DNA from: Belliella alkalica
GTDB lineage: Bacteria; Bacteroidota; Bacteroidia; Cytophagales; Cyclobacteriaceae
Assembly (NCBI RefSeq): GCF_022549785.1
Contig: NZ_JAKZGO010000003.1
Location: forward strand, 298,439-362,438
Reading direction: 5' to 3'
DNA length: 64,000 nt
The notes beneath the pieces were generated by a model. That model was given only the letters and a program-made list of their open reading frames with translations. It did not search any database and was not told where the DNA came from. The position numbers and the translations under genes were made by a program. This document shows positions 45,688 to 54,633 of this stretch, in pieces. The first letter of the stretch is position 1. Each line of letters begins with the position of its first letter.

Positions 45688-46872
45688 ATGAAACAATATT
45701 ATCATTCCTGGTTAATCTCATTTTTTTTATTCTCTTGCACTAGCCCAAAAGAAAAGGAAATTGAAATTACCAATAACTACACTTTTGAAGTAATAGATTC
45801 TTTGGATTTAAAGTTTTTGGGAAACCCGATATTGGTGGAAGTTAGCCCAAAATCTAGCCGATTTGCTTTTTATGATAATGCGAGTAAAGAATTTTTATTT
45901 ACAGATTCTTCAGGAGAGGTTTTAAGTAAATTTTCAAAAAATGCAGATACACCTGACGCACATGGTCCCCTTATGGAATTGCCTGGGTTTGTAGATGAAG
46001 AAAATGTGGCATTAGTTGGATTGAATGGTGTTTTTCTTTATGATTTAGCTGGCAATTTGGTTAAGAAATTAGCTCATCCTGAAAAACAAAGAGCTGCAAC
46101 CTCAAAATATTTTATAGGAAAGGGTGTTGAGACATTTATCATGGATGGACATCAGTATCTATTAAGTAAGTCATTCAGGAAAAGAGATACTTATGCTGGT
46201 GAGCAGAAGTTTTACGATACTTTTAAAGCATTGGAGTTAATTCACTTGGAAAATGAAGATTTCTTTGAAATTGTCCCTTTTGAGGAAGGAAGTCAATTTT
46301 TAGATGGGAATGGGTATTTCGCAAGCGATTATGAACCAGCTTACGAGGTCTTTGAAGATAAACTTTATATTGCATTAGGCGGAGAAAAGAGATTGCTGGT
46401 TTACTCATTACATCCTAATGGAGCTAGTCTTGACACGATAGTACATCTTCAGATACCTGGTTTCGAAAAGCTGCCTATAACATCTCGTGAAGAGTTTTAC
46501 AAAAATTCTGCAACCATAAAATGGAGTACGCCCGCGATCAGAAATATTCACGTCTCCGATGGACACATAATCTTACATTATTATGGCGGATTTCCAGAAG
46601 CAGTCATGAAGGAAATAGATGCTTTATGGATTGCCGGAAATATAGATGAGTCAAATCGAATTCATAAAAAGGAGGCAAAGAAAATCACACATGGATCTTT
46701 GGTGCTTGACATACAAACTTTAGAAACTAAAGGGAATGTTCAATTTCCAGAAGGAGTCAATAATAGTGGTTTCGGATCAGGTGGAGGCTACTTATGGATG
46801 CAGAGATCGGCGAATGAAGAAGAAGAGGAGGATTTTTTAAGAATTTATAAATTTAAATTAGTGAAAAAATGA
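45688..46872 (+). CDS. DUF4221-like lipoprotein, beta-propeller type, copy 1
   Basis: The 394-residue protein has a lipoprotein signal (WLISFFLFSCTSP, Cys17). The mature part has recurring strands with FxxFxDSSGEVLSKFSKN, VALVGLNGVFLYDLAGNLVKKL and LYIALGGEKRLLVYSLHP, as in 6-bladed-propeller DUF4221 proteins of Bacteroidota. It ends with an acidic stretch and FLRIYKFKLVKK, shared in spirit with its neighbour. Function unknown; such genes often sit in tandem. Confidence 0.75.
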   Translation: MKQYYHSWLISFFLFSCTSPKEKEIEITNNYTFEVIDSLDLKFLGNPILVEVSPKSSRFAFYDNASKEFLFTDSSGEVLSKFSKNADTPDAHGPLMELPGFVDEENVALVGLNGVFLYDLAGNLVKKLAHPEKQRAATSKYFIGKGVETFIMDGHQYLLSKSFRKRDTYAGEQKFYDTFKALELIHLENEDFFEIVPFEEGSQFLDGNGYFASDYEPAYEVFEDKLYIALGGEKRLLVYSLHPNGASLDTIVHLQIPGFEKLPITSREEFYKNSATIKWSTPAIRNIHVSDGHIILHYYGGFPEAVMKEIDALWIAGNIDESNRIHKKEAKKITHGSLVLDIQTLETKGNVQFPEGVNNSGFGSGGGYLWMQRSANEEEEEDFLRIYKFKLVKK

Positions 46873-48002
46873 AATATAGGATATTAGCAGTGTTGTTTGT
46901 CTGCGTTTTACTTTTGGCTTGTTCATCAGAGAAGGAGGCCGATTTAGAGAGTTTTCCCAATAACTGGGAACTTGTGATTTTGGACTCCATACAAGTTGAT
47001 TATCTAGGAACAGTAGATGGCGGGGATTTTAGAAATGGCAAGGGAGTGTTTTTTAATTTTCAGGAGAATAAATTGATCGAGTTTGAATCGAGTGGGGAGA
47101 TAAGTCATGAAACATCTTATCCAACAGATGGTCCAGGCAAAGTTCAGTATCCAACTCAATTGAGGTATTCAAAAGAAGGTAGTCTCTTTGCCGCAAGCTT
47201 TATGGGTTGGTTATATGAGTTGAATATGGATTTGACTTTGAAGCAAGAAATAAAGCTTCCATTTCCGAGTGAGGCAAAAGATGGTGGTGGATTACTTCGT
47301 AATTTGGAATATTGGAATGATTCATTAATTAGTTTCTACCCAGGTAGAGATGGGGCAAATCCTTATGATCCTCATTTTTTCAGAGATCATTTTCTATTGG
47401 AAAAAATTGATCCCAAGACAGGTGGTTCATTGCCAATTATTAAAACCCCAAGTACTTCAAGGTATTCTACAGATAAGTATTACGAAAGGCCATGGGTTCA
47501 ATTTGGTATTTTTGACAATATTCTACATTTGGTGCTAAGCAATGAAACAATGATTCATACTTACGATCTGAGCACTGGAGGGGAGTATTTAAATACTATT
47601 GATTTTCAGCCATCTAAATTTATGGATAATGGTGAACATTCAGAAAAGTATCAATATATCTCTGGTACTAAAATGCTAGATGGGAGAGTCAGGCAGTTAT
47701 TCGTGACAGATAAAGGTGTAGTTATTACATATACTGAAGGGATAGATGAAGATACATTTATACAAAATGAATTGAATAATCCAAAAAACTTTCCCAAATA
47801 CAAAGATTTTCAAAATCAAATTTTGAAAATAATATCGCCGGAAGGTTTGCTTTCCAATGAAATTAATGTCCCGTACAGAATAGGCAGAATAATGAATATA
47901 GAATCAGTAGATAAACCATTTTACGCAGTGAGAGATGATGAATACCTCGAAGAAGAACAGGATTTTGTCACTTTCTATAAACTTCAATTAGTTAATAAAT
48001 GA
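46869..48002 (+). CDS. DUF4221-like lipoprotein, beta-propeller type, copy 2
   Basis: The 377-residue paralogue of the preceding protein also has a lipobox (LLLACSSEKE). Shared features are an early ELVILDSIQVDYLG strand, FNFQENKLIEFESSGEISHE, and the closing EQDFVTFYKLQLVNK. Its start overlaps the stop of copy 1 by 4 bp (ATGA), so the two are translationally coupled and came from a tandem duplication. Confidence 0.75.
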   Translation: MKYRILAVLFVCVLLLACSSEKEADLESFPNNWELVILDSIQVDYLGTVDGGDFRNGKGVFFNFQENKLIEFESSGEISHETSYPTDGPGKVQYPTQLRYSKEGSLFAASFMGWLYELNMDLTLKQEIKLPFPSEAKDGGGLLRNLEYWNDSLISFYPGRDGANPYDPHFFRDHFLLEKIDPKTGGSLPIIKTPSTSRYSTDKYYERPWVQFGIFDNILHLVLSNETMIHTYDLSTGGEYLNTIDFQPSKFMDNGEHSEKYQYISGTKMLDGRVRQLFVTDKGVVITYTEGIDEDTFIQNELNNPKNFPKYKDFQNQILKIISPEGLLSNEINVPYRIGRIMNIESVDKPFYAVRDDEYLEEEQDFVTFYKLQLVNK

Positions 48003-48162
48003 TCAGTTTGATGATCTTTATTTAAAGTTTAGTTCAATTATTGAGACTAAGAATTGCTTTTCTGTCGCATTTTGACACCTTTCTTCGTCCTAATAGTATA
48101 AATGATTGAAATCGAATTATGTTGCTTTCAATCATGCTAATCACCAAATAATCAATGTATTT

Positions 48163-48741
48163 ATGAGTAAATTAGTTACATCTATAAGTTTGTTTGTTTT
48201 CTTTTTCGCAGTCCAAAATTCACAAGCTCAAGATTCATTCTATGGCAAAGCCTATTTTGGAACATCAAGTGCGGCTTTAATTACCAAAAAGGGTTTTGTT
48301 GGAGGTCCTGGGTATGATGTTGAGCGATTTAGAGAGTTTGGTTTTCTAATCGAAAAAGAGTTAAATGCAAAATGGGCTCTTGAAACAGGTGTGAATATAG
48401 CGACGGCAAATGTTATTGTCAGTTCTAACGCTGGGCCTGATCTCAATTTTACTAATTATAAATTTCAAATGTTAAGTTTCCCTTTGCTGATGAAATATTC
48501 AATATCCTCTTTTCTGTATGTAAATGGAGGTCCAATGTTAGATATACAAAGTTCAGAAAGAACCTCTATCAATCAATCAGGGATTGGTTATTTGATTGGT
48601 ATCGGAGCTCAGCACTATTTTAATAAAATTGGGGTATTTGTTAATCCCCACCTAAAACGGCATGCGGCAATTTCTTTTGACTCATCAAATAGCAATCTTA
48701 CAGAACTCGGAATTCAATTTGGGGTTGCTTATAAGTTTTAA
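48163..48741 (+). CDS. Small outer-membrane beta-barrel protein
   Basis: I start at the ATG at 48163 (192 residues) because a signal peptide (LVTSISLFVFFFAVQNSQAQ) begins there; an in-frame TTG at 48106 would place it internally. The mature part alternates hydrophobic residues and ends in an aromatic C-terminus (IQFGVAYKF), typical of porin-family PF13568 barrels of Bacteroidota. Function unknown. Confidence 0.75.
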   Translation: MSKLVTSISLFVFFFAVQNSQAQDSFYGKAYFGTSSAALITKKGFVGGPGYDVERFREFGFLIEKELNAKWALETGVNIATANVIVSSNAGPDLNFTNYKFQMLSFPLLMKYSISSFLYVNGGPMLDIQSSERTSINQSGIGYLIGIGAQHYFNKIGVFVNPHLKRHAAISFDSSNSNLTELGIQFGVAYKF

Positions 48742-48744
48742 TTT

Positions 48745-50073
48745 ATGAAACGTTATAGAAAATTAACCAGTCTGTTTCTTGGATTTTCTGTATTGGTGAT
48801 AACAAATTCATGTCAGGAAAAATGGGATGATCCTATGCCAGAAGGTGCATCTATAGCGATATCCACGCTTTTTTCTGATCTTACAGAAGAAGGAGCTATT
48901 CTGCTTCAATGGGGGGATATAAGAATTTGTAATGGGTTTAACTGTATCCGAAATGAGGTAAGCGCCAGTAATTATGAACTGTTTGTAAAAAGACCAGGTG
49001 CTCAAAATTTTGAAAGAGTAATTCGCTTGCCTAGCGGCACCAATCAATTTTTGTTTGGAGATGTGAGAATGGGAGAAGCCTACGAATTTTTTATCAAGTC
49101 CAATAGGGCAGGTACTTCGGTTGATTCCAATACGGTTATGATTATTCCAAGTGCAGTTCCAGCACTGGAAGTTGTTTTCCGATTAGATTTGGGTGGTCAC
49201 GCACTTATGCATCCTAGGCTAAGCCCTTTGGGTAATCAAGTGGCTTATGTTTCTGATGTGCGATTTACAGAATCAGGTGAAGAACGCCGTGCATTAAGTC
49301 TTTTTATTTGGGATAAAGAAACACAGCAGCATAGCCTGATTAAGAGGTATGCTAATCAACCTAATTGGTCTTCTGATGGTAAGAGACTGATTTATGTTAC
49401 TACAGAAGGGCTTTCCCAATCTGCTCAAGGAAGTTTGCCTTCTCATTTAGAAATATTTGATTTGGAAGGAGAGGGATTCACCTTATTCAGCGGTGGCTTT
49501 CATCAACAATACTTGCCAAGTTTCAGCAAGGATGATAAGCAAGTATTCTTTTATTCAGATTCCCTGAGTAGCGACGATTTTGGTTTATGGCAACGTGATT
49601 TTTTTGGAAATACGTCACCTATTTTTCCTTCTTTCAGGGATCCAGAACTCATAACCGGTTTGGCTCCTTTTTTTGATTTGGATGTTTCTCGACTCAATGG
49701 AATGGTGGCTTTGGATCACTTGCAATTTTTTAATGGTAGGCCTGCTTATCAAATTTTTGGATTCGATATGGATAATGGAGGGCAAAAATTAGATATAATG
49801 GTTTCACAATGGAGTGATTCTTCTCCTTCTTTATCACCGTTTGATGCTAATAAGCTAGCTTTCGTATCTGATCGTTCTGGAATTTCACAGGTTTGGATGC
49901 TTGATTTGGTTTCTAAGGAGTTGAAGCAGGTGACATTTTTCAGTACTCTGAAGTCTGATTATAGAATTACTAAGATTGGTTTTGCAATTTCTTGGGCGGA
50001 TGATGGGAAAGCTTTACTGATACCTGTTTCGTCTCCAAGAGGAGGAAGGGAATTGGTAAAGGTGGCTTTTTAG
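48745..50073 (+). CDS. Lipoprotein with FnIII-like and PD40 (TolB-like) propeller domains
   Basis: The 442-residue protein has a lipoprotein signal (VITNSCQEKW, Cys23). The first 120 residues look like a fibronectin-III-type sandwich (SASNYELFVKRPGAQNFERV, GEAYEFFIKSNRAGTS). From about residue 140 there are PD40 repeats: HPRLSPLGNQVAYVSDVR, QPNWSSDGKRLIYVTTEG, LPSFSKDDKQVFFYSD, SPSLSPFDANKLAFVSDRSG. It lies 3 bp after the beta-barrel gene, so the two form an operon. The role is probably envelope protein interaction; not established. Confidence 0.72.
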   Translation: MKRYRKLTSLFLGFSVLVITNSCQEKWDDPMPEGASIAISTLFSDLTEEGAILLQWGDIRICNGFNCIRNEVSASNYELFVKRPGAQNFERVIRLPSGTNQFLFGDVRMGEAYEFFIKSNRAGTSVDSNTVMIIPSAVPALEVVFRLDLGGHALMHPRLSPLGNQVAYVSDVRFTESGEERRALSLFIWDKETQQHSLIKRYANQPNWSSDGKRLIYVTTEGLSQSAQGSLPSHLEIFDLEGEGFTLFSGGFHQQYLPSFSKDDKQVFFYSDSLSSDDFGLWQRDFFGNTSPIFPSFRDPELITGLAPFFDLDVSRLNGMVALDHLQFFNGRPAYQIFGFDMDNGGQKLDIMVSQWSDSSPSLSPFDANKLAFVSDRSGISQVWMLDLVSKELKQVTFFSTLKSDYRITKIGFAISWADDGKALLIPVSSPRGGRELVKVAF

Positions 50074-50093
50074 AATTGAGATTTCTGTAAGAA

Positions 50094-52319
50094 TCAAACC
50101 TCAAAATATTTTCTCAAAGGCAATTCATAGACCCTTTTACCCAAAAGCGAAGAAACAGCATTGACAATCGCTGCTGCAACTGGCCCTTAGGCTGCCTCAC
50201 CTGCACCAAGTGGTTTTTCTTCTGGACGATTAATAATATGCACTTCAATGTCGGGTACATCTTTTGTCCGCATGATAGGGTAGGAGTTCCAGTCTTTACT
50301 TGTTATGCCATTTTCATCATACTGTACAGCCTCCAATATTGTCCAGCTGGCAGACTGAATCATGCCACCTTCCGTCTGATTTTTCAAACCATCAGGATTG
50401 ATGCATTGACCAGCATCTATGACACTAGTTAGATTTTTGAGTTTGAATTTTTCATTTCCTTCAATCATTTCGATCTCTGCAAGCACTGCAAAATAGGCAG
50501 CTGAATTTTTGTATTGGGCAAAAGCCAAACCATATCCCACTTGTCCACTTTTATCTCTTTTTTCCCAATTACATTTTTCTCTTAGTGTCTTGATGACGGC
50601 AATAGCACGTCCATTATCTAGGTTATTGATTCTAAACTCAAAGGGATCAACGTCAGCAAGAGCTGCCAATTCATCCATAAATGACTCTAAAGCAAAGATA
50701 TTTCCATAAGCCCCCAATCCTCTCAATGCAGAAGTTCGAAGTGGACCGTCATAATTGTAAAGTAAAAGTTCTCTTTCAGGTATTTTATATAGAGGAGAAG
50801 CATTTCTATACGAGCCACCAGAAAATCCTCCTTTTTGAAATTCAAAAGGGTTTTCCAAGTGTCTAGCTGAAACATAATGTCCAGCTTTTCCATTCGGCCT
50901 TGTACTATGGGTGTCTGACCAGATTTTTGTTTGCCAAGAAGTGATTTTCCCACTATCATTCAGCCCAGCTTCTAAAGAGATTTGCATTGCGCTACCATAT
51001 GGTTCCCATTGGTGTTCATTTTCCCTCATCCATTGGAGTCTTATGTGAGTTTCAGGAAGATGTTTTGCAATCAAAGCAGCTTCAGCAGATACATCATCAG
51101 CACTATTGTGGCCATAGCATCCAGAACCAGGCATTCCAATACATCTGATTTTTTCTTTTTCAAGGTCAAACAGATTCGACAAAGTGTTTTGCAAAGGATA
51201 AACTCCCTGAGTCGGAGACCAGACGGTTAGATTTTGCGCATCCCACTTCGCTACTGCACATCCAGGTCCGGTTGAGCCATGCATCGTGTAAGGCTTTTGG
51301 TAGGTTGATTTCAGGGTTTTTGATGATTTGGATATAGCTGATTTGATGTTTGGATGTTTTTCTACCTCTTGAGGCGAATTTGAATTCCGGTCCATATCCC
51401 CAAAAATCTCCGTTTGACTGATTCCTATTTTTTGGATTTCCCATTCGGCGATCTCTTGGACTTTTTTCCAAGCCTTTATAGCTTGGTATTCCCTTTTTGC
51501 CACTACTGCGATAAAACTACCATCTATGATAACTTTTTCGACCCCTGTCATTTGAGAGATAGTCTCAGTGTCAAAAGCCCGAAGCTTAGCACCATAAGTA
51601 GGAGGATGGATGACCCTAGCGTGCAGCATCCCAGTAAATCTTAGATCATGGACGAAATGTGGTTTTCCCAAAACCATATCCATTATTTCTGGTCTTTGGA
51701 AAGATTTCCCTACGATATTATGGGTTTCAGGAGATTTGATTGGTGCTTCTCCAGTGATTTCTCCTTCCAAAAATCTTCCTTCCAGAAGCTGCCAATAGGA
51801 AATTTTTTCACCTTTTGGACCAGTTATGACACCATCTTTCACATTTAACTTATCTATAGACACTTCTAATTTCCGCGATGCTTCTTGCATCAGAAAATAC
51901 TTAGCCTCTGCTGCTGCTTGCCGAATGGCACTTCCGCTTCCTTCCACGGAATTGCTTCCTGCAGTGTAGCCCTCGTTGGGAGTTTGTCCTGTGTCACCAT
52001 TGATAATATGGCAGATATCGAAAGAGACATCCAGTTCTTCAGCAGCGATCTGCATTAATGCTGTTCTGATCTCTTGACCAAGTTCTTGTTTTCCGGTTAA
52101 TACAGTCACGTGTCCATCAGCATCCAGTCTGATCCAAGAATCAATGATATCTTTTCCTAAGTGCGGTCTTTCTGGAATACCTGAATACATTGAGGCACTC
52201 ACTTCATTCTCTTTTTGGTTGCAAAATGCTAAAGGGAATAGATTGAATCCAATGAGTAATTGACCAGTGGATTTCAGAAATGATCTTCTGCCAGTTTTGG
52301 GGAGTTTGAAGTTTTCCAT
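50094..52319 (-). pseudogene. Molybdenum hydroxylase large subunit (xanthine dehydrogenase family) cut by an in-frame TAA
   Basis: The main frame (stop TAA at 50187-50189) gives 710 residues: a Tat signal (TGRRSFLKSTGQLLIGF), the molybdopterin-binding blocks GKQELGQEIRTALMQIAAEEL, GDTGQTPNEGYTAGSNSVEG and GSTGPGCAVAKWD, and the last motif PLGAGEAA with the catalytic glutamate. The same frame stays open beyond the TAA for 30 codons to TGA at 50094-50096. It encodes GPVAAAIVNAVSSLLGKRVY and LPLRKYFEV, a good match to the normal family ending GEAAQGPTAAAIANAV. A CAA-to-TAA change (Gln to stop) is the simple reading. The enzyme may still fold, since the glutamate is present, but it lacks its C-terminal helix. 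Partner: the 2Fe-2S subunit 6 bp upstream. Confidence 0.8.
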
Positions 52320-52325
52320 AATTAA

Positions 52326-52787
52326 TTACTTTGGATTGGATGCGCTTTTGACTGCTTTTATAAATCTCGAATGCGTACCACAGCGACAGATTACTTGATC
52401 CAAAGCATCTTTGATTTCCTCTTCAGAAGGGTTTTGATTATTTCTCAATAAGGAAACTGCTGATATGACCATGCCATTGAGGCAATAGCCACATTGTGCT
52501 GCTTGCAGATCGACAAATGCTTTTTGGACAGTATGGAGCTTATTGTCTTTTTGGAGACCTTCTATTGTCTCTATCGTTTTGCCTTCAAAATTTTCACAAG
52601 GGCTAAGACAAGTTGGTCGGCTCTCTCCATCTACCAAAACCATGCAAGCCCCACATTGCTGAAGTCCACATCCAAACTTCGCTCCTGACAAATGGAATTC
52701 ATCTCTTAAAATGTAAAGTAGCGGTTCCTCTGGGTCAACTTCGAATGATTTCTTTTTTCCATTAATATGAAAATCAATTGATTTCAT
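52326..52787 (-). CDS. 2Fe-2S subunit of molybdenum hydroxylase (IorA-like)
   Basis: The 153-residue protein has the two clusters of the family: plant-type Cys40, Cys45, Cys48, Cys60 and the C-terminal helical-domain Cys99, Cys102, Cys134, Cys136 (GYCLNG and ICRCGTH). It transfers electrons from the molybdenum subunit encoded 6 bp downstream. No FAD subunit is present, so the pair is of the isoquinoline 1-oxidoreductase or aldehyde-oxidase type that passes electrons to a cytochrome or quinone. The substrate is unknown. Confidence 0.92.
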   Translation of the reverse strand: MKSIDFHINGKKKSFEVDPEEPLLYILRDEFHLSGAKFGCGLQQCGACMVLVDGESRPTCLSPCENFEGKTIETIEGLQKDNKLHTVQKAFVDLQAAQCGYCLNGMVISAVSLLRNNQNPSEEEIKDALDQVICRCGTHSRFIKAVKSASNPK

Positions 52788-52888
52788 GGCGGGGATTGTT
52801 TGGTTAATTCTAAAATATAGGGAAAGAATCCAATAAATCCCAAAAATCGAGCAGTCCTTATGTAAGTGGAGTGAAGGAGTACACTTTT

Positions 52889-52926
52889 GTAAAAAAAATA
52901 AAGCATCCCTTTGGTAGAGATGCTTT
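52889..52926 (-). terminator. Terminator of tRNA-Cys
   Basis: On the minus strand AAAGCATC and GATGCTTT pair over 8 bp, followed by a T-run (A's at 52891-52898 on the plus strand). Confidence 0.75.
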
Positions 52927-52935
52927 TAGTATAAG

Positions 52936-53006
52936 AGGTCGAGAGCGGATTCGAACCGCTGTACAAGGTTTTGCAGACCTCTGCCTAGCCACTCGGCCAC
53001 CCGACC
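52936..53006 (-). tRNA. tRNA-Cys (GCA)
   Basis: Seventy-one nucleotides on the minus strand. The acceptor GGTCGGG pairs with CTCGACC, the anticodon loop CTGCAAA carries GCA, the T-arm AGCGGTTCGAATCCGCT is intact, and the discriminator is U73, an identity element of tRNA-Cys. Confidence 0.95.
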
Positions 53007-53023
53007 CTTTTGTTAAGGGAATG

Positions 53024-53054
53024 CAAATGTAGAGATATTCTCAGTTTTTCCAAA
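53024..53054 (-). promoter_or_regulatory. Promoter of tRNA-Cys
   Basis: On the minus strand TTTTG (53051-53055 read in reverse) is followed after 19 nt by TACATTTG (53024-53031). It is 18 bp upstream of the tRNA 5' end. Confidence 0.8.
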
Positions 53055-53255
53055 ATTTGATTTGAATTTTATTGACAAAACGCACTTGTTTTTTGATTCG
53101 ATATTCCTAATGTTAATTTCACCAATATTAAGTTTTATTTATAAAGATTCTAAATTATTTTACTACTTCAATTTGTAGTCTTAAAAAATTGAAAAACAGT
53201 TACTTACAATTAATGTAGGGCTGTTTACAAGAATTTGCCGTGTATTGAAGTCAAG

Positions 53256-53286
53256 TTTGAAATGTAGAATTGGGGTAGTACATTTG
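53256..53286 (+). promoter_or_regulatory. Promoter of the act-cox operon
   Basis: TTTG (53256-53259), 19-nt spacer, TACATTTG (53279-53286), a full match to the Bacteroidota consensus. Transcription would begin near 53293, giving a leader of about 40 nt before actA. The rest of 53055-53255 is AT-rich and shows nothing else. Confidence 0.85.
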
Positions 53287-53335
53287 CACTGTTTATTTAA
53301 AAACCGTGAATTAAACTGTTTAATAAGTAATAAAT

Positions 53336-54595
53336 ATGTCGATCAAACGCTCATTATTAAGTGTTCCCTTAAGATTAAGCACTTTGGCCATGGTGTTCTT
53401 CCTGATGTTGGGAGCACAAGCCTTTGGAGCTAATCCCGATGTTTCTGACAGTGAAGAGGCTATTGCAGCCGGAAAATCTGTATTTAACGCGAATTGTAAG
53501 TCTTGCCACAAGCTAGATCAAAAATACACTGGTCCTGCACTGCGAGGTGTTACAGACCGTAGATCTGTCGAGTGGGCTAAAAGCTTCATCAAGAATTCTC
53601 AAGCATTAATTGCTTCAGGTGATGCACAAGCTAATGCCATTTATAAAGAATTTGGCAATTTGGCAATGCCAGCACATGAATTCTTAAGTGATACAGAACT
53701 TGAAAACTTATTGTCATATATAGAATATGGTGATAAGGAAGCAGCTGTTACTGAAGGTGGAGGAGATGGATCTTCTGGCCAAGCAGCGGGCGGTTCTGGA
53801 GTTCCAAACGAATACTTAACGATTATCCTCGCTGTATTAGTAGTTGTTTTGTTGCTGATACTTATTGTCTTGGGATTGATCATTTCTGTATTGACCAAAT
53901 ACTTGAACAATCAAAGTTTAGAGGAAGATGATAAAGAGTTCATCAACCAAAAATTTGATGTCAAAAAAATATTGAGAAGTGATGCCTTTGTAATCATCAT
54001 TACCGCGTTGGTGATAGCTCTTGTGGCGAAAACAGCCATTGATGGTCTTTATTCAGTAGGTGTGCAGCAGGGATATCAGCCGAAGCAGCCAATTGCATTC
54101 TCGCATCAGCTCCATGCAGGACAATACGAAATCCAATGCCAATACTGTCACACTGGTGTTGAAATTGGTAAGTCAGCAAACATTCCTTCTGCCAACATCT
54201 GTATGAACTGTCATACTCACATTCAAAATGTAGGTGGTAAAGAAGGAGTTTCTTCTGAAATTCAGAAAATTTACAATGCCGTTGATAATAATCAGCCAAT
54301 CGAATGGGTGAGAATCCATAACCTTCCAGACCTAGCTTATTTTAACCATTCACAGCACGTAGCTGTCGGTGGAATCGAATGTCAGACTTGTCATGGTCCT
54401 ATCGAGGAAATGGAGGTTGTTTATCAGCATAGTTCATTGACAATGGGTTGGTGTATTGATTGTCACAGACAGACAGATATCAACGCAGCAGGCAACGAAT
54501 ACTATGACAAATTAGTGCAGTTACATTCAGACAGCAAAAATTCACTCAAAGTGAAGGACATCGGTGGTCTAGAGTGTGCAAAATGTCACTATTAA
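53336..54595 (+). CDS. actA: Alternative complex III subunit A, fused monoheme + pentaheme cytochrome c
   Basis: The 419-residue protein begins with a signal peptide and a class I cytochrome c domain (CKSCH near residue 58, Met ligand in LAMPAHEF). A membrane helix (LTIILAVLVVVLLLILIVLGLII) follows, then a second one near residue 220, then five CxxCH motifs (CQYCH, CMNCH, CQTCH, CIDCH, CAKCH). The last five match the pentaheme ActA of Rhodothermus-type complexes; the extra N-terminal heme domain gives six in all. It passes electrons from the complex toward the oxidase. First gene of the operon. Confidence 0.93.
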   Translation: MSIKRSLLSVPLRLSTLAMVFFLMLGAQAFGANPDVSDSEEAIAAGKSVFNANCKSCHKLDQKYTGPALRGVTDRRSVEWAKSFIKNSQALIASGDAQANAIYKEFGNLAMPAHEFLSDTELENLLSYIEYGDKEAAVTEGGGDGSSGQAAGGSGVPNEYLTIILAVLVVVLLLILIVLGLIISVLTKYLNNQSLEEDDKEFINQKFDVKKILRSDAFVIIITALVIALVAKTAIDGLYSVGVQQGYQPKQPIAFSHQLHAGQYEIQCQYCHTGVEIGKSANIPSANICMNCHTHIQNVGGKEGVSSEIQKIYNAVDNNQPIEWVRIHNLPDLAYFNHSQHVAVGGIECQTCHGPIEEMEVVYQHSSLTMGWCIDCHRQTDINAAGNEYYDKLVQLHSDSKNSLKVKDIGGLECAKCHY

Positions 54596-54633
54596 TTTAA
54601 ATCAAATCAGAACATACTTTTCTTGAATATACA

